Shown here one piece after another: positions 58,919-64,000 of a stretch of DNA of 64,000 bases. The stretch is from Aquatica leii (Eukaryota > Arthropoda > Insecta > Coleoptera > Lampyridae), in contig CM069436.1 in NCBI GenBank assembly GCA_035610365.1, positions 91,513,912 to 91,577,911 on the forward strand, given 5' to 3'. Under the pieces are notes generated by a model. The model was not told where the DNA came from, did no database searches, and saw only the letters and a program-made list of their open reading frames with translations. The translations under genes and the position numbers were made by a program. Every line of letters starts with the position of its first letter. Within the stretch, counting starts at the first letter, position 1.

Positions 58919-61019
58919 TCAATAATTATTTATGCTTAGAGAATGCACAAGTGGAAATGAAACCCATTGATCTCTTTTCTTATTAGGTAAAACAATACAT
59001 TTAGCTGTTACATCTTCAACCGACCATATTGACAAATTCTTATTCAAATCTGATACAGAATAAATTTGTAACTTATTTGACTCAAAAGGATATACATATA
59101 AAGACCTATAGGTTAAAAACTCTTTACCAATGATAAAGATTTCATTGGATTTCGATGTATCAGTAATAAAATTGTGAATCTGAATTACTTTATTTGTTTT
59201 AGTCATACAGTAGCTGTCAGCAACTGAAAGGTAACAAGTCATTAAAGTCATATTATTTAAAAGAAGCTTTTTAAATTGCCTATAACTTCCACTTCTGTCA
59301 ATAACAGGACCAGTTAAATGTTCAATTTTTAAACGTATTTTGTCATCAAGGTCATAACTAGGATGGGTATAATTTAATTCAACAATGCGATTGTAAATTT
59401 CAACAAGGGGATGAACTGTAGACTTCTTTAAACGCTTTAAACGACCTAAAAAGTTCTCGAATGGAAACGCTGAAAATTCATCTAAAGGACCATATAACTG
59501 GACATCTTGCTTTAGATGACATAAGCTGTGAACATTATAAATCAAAAATTGTTTTCCATAGAGTGAAGAGCAATGATTTATAAAAGTATTTAATAAATTA
59601 CCTGCCAATTCTGAACCAAGCTTGGACAAATGCAGAGGAGAAATTAATATTGACATTCCAGTGTGAAACAGCAAAAAATGTTCAAAAACAGCAATGTCTA
59701 ATACATCTTTCAAAACTAATGGACCTACATATAACATAAAAGTTCGATATTCGGTTGCTTTCCACCGTGGCACATCTTGTAAGGTACGAGGTTTTCTATT
59801 AAATTCTGTAGGTATATAATTTTTAAGTAATACTAAATGTTCCGATATTATCCTAACGTTTGAACTTTTTAGTCTCGTCTTTAAAGATCCATTCAGCCAA
59901 AAACTAATCAATTTTTTCATAACGCCCAAACAACAACTATGCATGTAGTCATTAGGAAAATTGGTTACCATACCAATAGGTAATTTTAACAGTGGGGATA
60001 TGCCAATGTGATGCTCTTCATCAATTTGTTGTAAAAATGACTGATCTGTGCGAACAGGTGAACTAGTTGAGTTGAGGATTATACGACCATCAACATATTC
60101 TCCATAAACATTGCATTTTTCACAGGAAGCGTATCCTCCGTGTGATTTTATACATTTTAAATAGGAACGTGCTGGGGCATCACATATAAATTACGCAAAG
60201 TCAATGAATATTTATTTTTATTATACACAAAACCGTTTTGTAAAAGGAAATTTAATTCATCTATAAAATCTTCGAGATATGTTTCTAAAGGCATTGGTTT
60301 AGAACGACCACAAAAAATACCAATCGCAAAAGGAGGACATTTTACATTTTTACTTGACCTAAAATTGGCCACAACTGTACTGTGTTGCTGTGAAATAATG
60401 GCAGTCCATCAATATTGAAACTAAGTTCAAGATTTTTGGGATTATGTTGTTTTACATACATGTCGAGAATTCGTTGAATATTTACTAGCAAGCCTATATG
60501 GCAATATTCACCAGTCTGTAATTGTTTTTTGGGGATATGTGTGGGTGTTTTTACCAGGGTTCTATAATCTAATGGTAGAGATGGATGGTGTGGTTCAAGT
60601 ATATGCAGTAATCTGGTCACATCAGTACAACTGGTGGAAGATGTAGTTGCCCAATACTTGATTTCATCATTCAAATTATTTTTGTGACAAATACTAAGAA
60701 CCTTAACCTGAGCATTGTCAATTTCAGAGACTGTATTGGGACAAACACTATTGAACTTAATCGGAGCATCGCTAGTTTCACATTCTCTATCGTCATTGAT
60801 TAAAGAATTATTTAGAACAGGAACTGGTGCTACGGAATTAAGTTCATTATTAAAATAGAAATCACTATCTGATAAATACTGTTCTACTACACTCTCAACA
60901 AAAACATGCTTTTGACTTGCCAGTTTGTGTAACATTTCCTGCTTTTGCAATGCAACTCTTCGATATATCTGCCTTTGGCTAACAACTTTATATTTTTTGA
61001 CCTTATGTATCTTATTCAT
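58919..61019 (-). CDS. Tnp2-like (CACTA/EnSpm-related) transposase
   Basis: About 700 residues from ATG 61019 to the stop at 58919, with two one-base gaps (A run near 60350; near 60168). Markers in order: ELSFNIDGLPLFHSN near 60400 (first acidic DG), LWPILG, CPPFAIGIFCGRSKP, DAPARSYLKCIKSHGGYASC near 60160 (second Asp, then Cys pairs CEKC), RTDQSFLQQIDEEHHIGISPL, NDYMHSCCLGVMKKLISFWL near 59940, PRTLQDVPRWKATEYRTFML, CHLKQDVQLYGPLDEFSAFPFE near 59480 and NFLGRLKRL with the late Glu. This order matches the Tnp2/DDE transposases described in CMC-type elements and in many animal proteins of unknown name. It starts 54 bases after the stop of the partner gene. Confidence 0.82.
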
Positions 61020-61073
61020 TTCTACAAGCTAAACTACTAACTAAAAAATATTACAGTACCTAACAACGAATCT

Positions 61074-63133
61074 TTACAAATCTTGTTTTTTCATGTCTGT
61101 TTTATACCTCTGTGGTGCATGTTTCAACCAAATCTTCATGCAATCTTCAATTTCCTTTTCAGTAGCAGAAGGATGTGCCAATTTGGCTGCACCTGCAGAA
61201 GATTAACATTTTTGTCATTTAGATAGACACCTTTTAACACAAAAGCGTACTACAATAAACGTTTAAATGAGTAATAAGGAGATAAGCAATACCCAAAGAA
61301 GAGAGAGTGCCTGATAACTAAGTTATACAATGGTGCCAATTAAAATTTGTCACAAAAAGTGCACATGTACATTGCATTGCTGATAGTTTATAATTATATT
61401 ACTACAAATTTATATACTCACATACAACTACTTCTTTTAATTTCAAGTCATGAAAGGCTTGTTTTCCAAGCGTTTTCCCACGAAAACTTATTTGTGCTGC
61501 AACGCTGTTGCTCATACTACGTTTTAGTATATTGTTCACTTTAGTGACAAGGTTACAACCGCCTATGGTAGAAAAATAGCTGGACTAAAAAATATGAAAG
61601 TTACATTAAATTAAAATTATAGTGATGGTACTGTACCAATTCTGTTACTGTGTTATCATCTAATAAGTCAGCACAAAGCGAATCCAGTTCTTGTTTACTC
61701 TGAACTGGCAAATTGACACTGAGTTCTGGAATTCGATAACCTGATGCTGATTTTGTATTTTTTGCAGTCAAGATTGCCAATAGTTTATTATTTTGTTCCT
61801 TTATAAGTAGTAACTGTTCTAATACTATCTCCTCGAACTCTGTAAGGAATCATTATTAAATTTATCAGTCACAAAATTTTTAATTCATTTTGAGGTGTTA
61901 CAGTTTTTTACCTTTTGAGTGAGAGAGATTTCCTTGATTTTTTGTTGGAGTATCAATTATAGTTCGAGGAAAATTTCTAGTTATTGTGGTGGTTGAAGAA
62001 GACGGACTACTAACAGACATACAACGATTTTGATTATTGCCTATTAAAACTGCAAACTGTGAATTATTTATTGTGTTCCTAGCAAGTAATGCAGTTTCGG
62101 GATTTTTTTCATAGTGTTGCAGAACATTATCTACTCTGGTTGCAGATACACTCAGTATCGGATGATCCGCTCTGATATCATTTTCATTTATTTCGGATTC
62201 CTAGCAGTAACAGGTACAATGTATTTATATATGTAGTTTTGTACTTAATATTATTCGGAATGAATATTAAATTCAAAGGCATTAGAATTATTGTTAGTTT
62301 GCAATCAAATGTTCAATAGTTACTAAGAGACAATTCAAACCACATGATCAGTAATCATTTTGCATTTTTCTTTAACACATGCATTATTAAATGCCCACTG
62401 TGTATAACAACTTATTATCAACAAGGCTATTGTGTCAAGAAGTCCAAATTAAATATTTTATAGTCATGCTTTATAATATTATAACTCATGCAAATACAGA
62501 TAAACTTAAATAAACTATACATACATGGAATAAGTTCCGGGATAGAACAAGTTAGAGATGAATTTCTCGGAGTTGTATTGGCTATTTCCAAACCTTTCTT
62601 TTTTGATGAAACTATTGGTGGAGGCCTTGGTAAATCAGATGCTGCAACATCCTCATCACTAGAACTATCCAATAATTTACGTGGTTTAAAGCGTTGTCGT
62701 TTCTTTGGTGGTGCCTCACTCAGTGGTTCATTTATGTCAGTATTAACATCAGATGTGCATTCAGCTCGTTTCAATTTAATGACAGCGTTGTTGTACTCAT
62801 CTGAAACGTTGAAATGATACTAGTTTGACAATCTTTGTTTACAAGAATGCAATATTAAGCAATTTAAAGAGACTGAGACTTTTGTTAAGTTCAGATGTTA
62901 CTAAAGAAATAAATGACTTTACCAGATTCAAAGAAGGTGCGACTAATTGAATATAAAGTCCATTTTTCTTCGTCAGGGGTTTCTGATTTTTTTAATGATT
63001 TGTTATAACGCTCTTGGTTTTTATATGGTGGCCAAAAGACTTCTGACTTTTTGGGTGTTAACCACTTATTATTTACGATTGCTAGTCTACTTTCTCCATT
63101 TTTTTCTAGAAATTCTATCCCTACAAAAGTCAT
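61074..63133 (-). CDS. DUF4806-type protein encoded by the transposon
   Basis: Multi-exon gene upstream of the transposase. Exons: 63133-62923 (MTFVGIEFLEKNGESRLAIV, KWLTP, FWPPYKNQERYNK), 62800-62525 (basic and Ser/Asp-rich, PPKKRQRFKPRK), 62200-61912, 61839-61637 (FEEIVLEQLLLIKEQNNKLL coiled coil, then LPVQSKQELDSLCADLLDD), 61584-61422 (STIGGCNLVTKVNNILKRSM, ISFRGKTLGKQAF) and 61192-61074 (AAKLAHPSATEKEIEDCMK, ending KKQDL). The last three exons are the DUF4806 domain. The junction between the second and third exons does not keep phase, so an exon or base is missing there. The role is unknown; an accessory DNA-binding protein, like the second protein of plant CACTA elements, is a guess. The short intergenic distance allows one transcript. 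Confidence 0.75.
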
Positions 63134-63689
63134 CTTCTTCAAAGTGCATTTTAGTTACATAAATATGTAGTTTAATTTACAATACTTACTCTACTTTTTA
63201 ATGAAAACCGAATACACAATCAAACTTCTATTATTTTATTTTGTCGCAACTTTCAACACTTAAAAAACCTTAAAACATTAGAAAACAAATGCTTGCAAAA
63301 GACCCAAAAGACCGTTAAGTTTTATCTTTATGTTATGCGCATGATCAGCATGAGCATTTAATTTTAGCGGGAAGGCAAACGTGATTTTATTTTCTGTAGA
63401 TCAACTGTAGATTTTACTGTAGATGTAGTAGTAAACAAATATAGTAAACAACAAAATTGTTGTGCGTAGTTGCAACAGTTACCTTACCATTGTAGAGGCG
63501 GTATTGCCAAATATGAGTAAAAATCCTTTTTTTACCTATGTTTTTCCTTTTTACCTCAGTATAGAATATATTAATTAATTATACTGTTTTGTTTTCACAT
63601 TCAGCAATATAGGAAGTTACTAAAAAAAATTAAAATATGAAAGCAAATCACATATACCCCCGTCATATTATGGTAATATTTAAGACTTA

Positions 63690-63825
63690 TGGACACGTCA
63701 AAATGACGCAATTTTAGAACGTCATATTTTCGACGTCTAAAAGACGCCCGGCTTAAGACTTTTGACGTTCGCGACGAAAAATGACCACAAACTAACGTCA
63801 TTCTGACGACAGTCTGTTTGCTGGG
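63690..63825. repeat. Right TIR and GACGT subterminal array
   Basis: GGACACGTCAAAATGACGC, GAACGTCATATTTTCGACGTC, AAAGACGCCC, TTGACGTTCGCGACG and AACGTCATTCTGACGACAG lead into the TIR, mirroring the left end with the same words in different order. Confidence 0.85.
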
Positions 63826-64000
63826 AAACATGATCAAAATATTAAAAACGAGAAATGGTTTGTTTTTGCGTTGAGTTCTAAGTGGGCTAACGACGTTGTC
63901 AGAAAAGAGTACGTCCTACTCAAAGTTGAAGAAGCTTTATACTAAATTTATTTGATTAGTAAAAATAGTTTTTTTCTACTCATCATACATGATTCTAATC
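63826..64000. other. Right edge, no feature recognised
   Basis: AT-rich flank of the transposon. Confidence 0.4.

Larger units (their letters stand above)
58589..63825 (-). mobile_element. 5.2-kb TIR transposon with DUF4806 gene and Tnp2-like transposase
   Basis: The ends are a perfect 16-base inverted repeat, CCCAGCAAACAGACTG at 58589-58604 and its complement at 63810-63825. Inside each end, for about 220 bases on the left and 130 on the right, a GACGTC/TGACGT word recurs many times in both orientations, the layout of transposase-binding subterminal arrays in CACTA-type elements. Flanking bases are ...ACAA on the left and AAAC... on the right, so a 2-3-base target duplication (AA or CAA/AAA) is possible but not certain. 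Two minus-strand genes fill the interior. Coding damage is limited to single-base gaps, so this may be a complete autonomous element. Confidence 0.85.

Overview
This 64 kb window is nuclear DNA of an animal, most likely an insect; a beetle is my guess, but nothing here proves the order. Host genes are split by short GT-AG introns of about 50 to 300 bases, intergenic DNA is strongly AT-rich, and most of the window is transposable elements (TEs) of types common in arthropods: Penelope-like, Gypsy, non-LTR, Tc1, hAT, pogo and Helitron, plus a terminal-inverted-repeat (TIR) element with a Tnp2-like transposase.

Host genes, left to right. (1) An axonemal dynein heavy chain on the minus strand, starting at 13883 and running off the left edge. 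Nineteen exons are resolved, about 1,600 residues of tail and early linker, most like inner-arm 1-beta (DNAH2). (2) A peripherin/rds-like tetraspanin on the plus strand, 14021-23241, in five exons. It starts 137 bp from the dynein start codon, so the two genes share a short divergent promoter. (3) The PP2A 65-kDa scaffold subunit A on the minus strand, about 40253-47365. (4) A ZRANB2-like RanBP2-type zinc-finger splicing factor on the plus strand, 56439-57077, without introns.

TEs fill the large introns and gaps. The dynein introns hold a purine-rich non-LTR element and a Penelope-like relic. The large tetraspanin intron holds a decayed Gypsy element that itself contains a Tc1 copy and a minisatellite. 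From 25.8 to 32.1 kb lies a ZMYM-type hAT element cut by a head-to-head pair of Penelope-like copies; a 15-bp target duplication and frame restoration prove the nesting. A non-autonomous Helitron (32.3-33.0 kb) and a non-autonomous hAT (38.4-39.4 kb) follow. The big PP2A-A intron carries a Penelope-like element with pseudo-LTRs. A structurally complete pogo/Tigger element spans 47.8-50.6 kb.

The most interesting unit is a 5.2-kb element at 58589-63825. It has perfect 16-bp TIRs, arrays of a short GACGT word just inside each end, and two minus-strand genes: a DUF4806-type protein and a Tnp2-like (CACTA-related) transposase. Several other tracts in the window (23.8, 37.1, 51, 52 and 58.2 kb) look built on a similar plan, with CCCA-type ends next to repeats of a different word.

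One caution covers all coding calls. Conserved reading frames are broken repeatedly by single-base gaps, mostly in homopolymers (PP2A-A twice, ZRANB2 three times, the Tnp2-like gene twice, probably tetraspanin and dynein). This looks more like residual long-read consensus error than decay.
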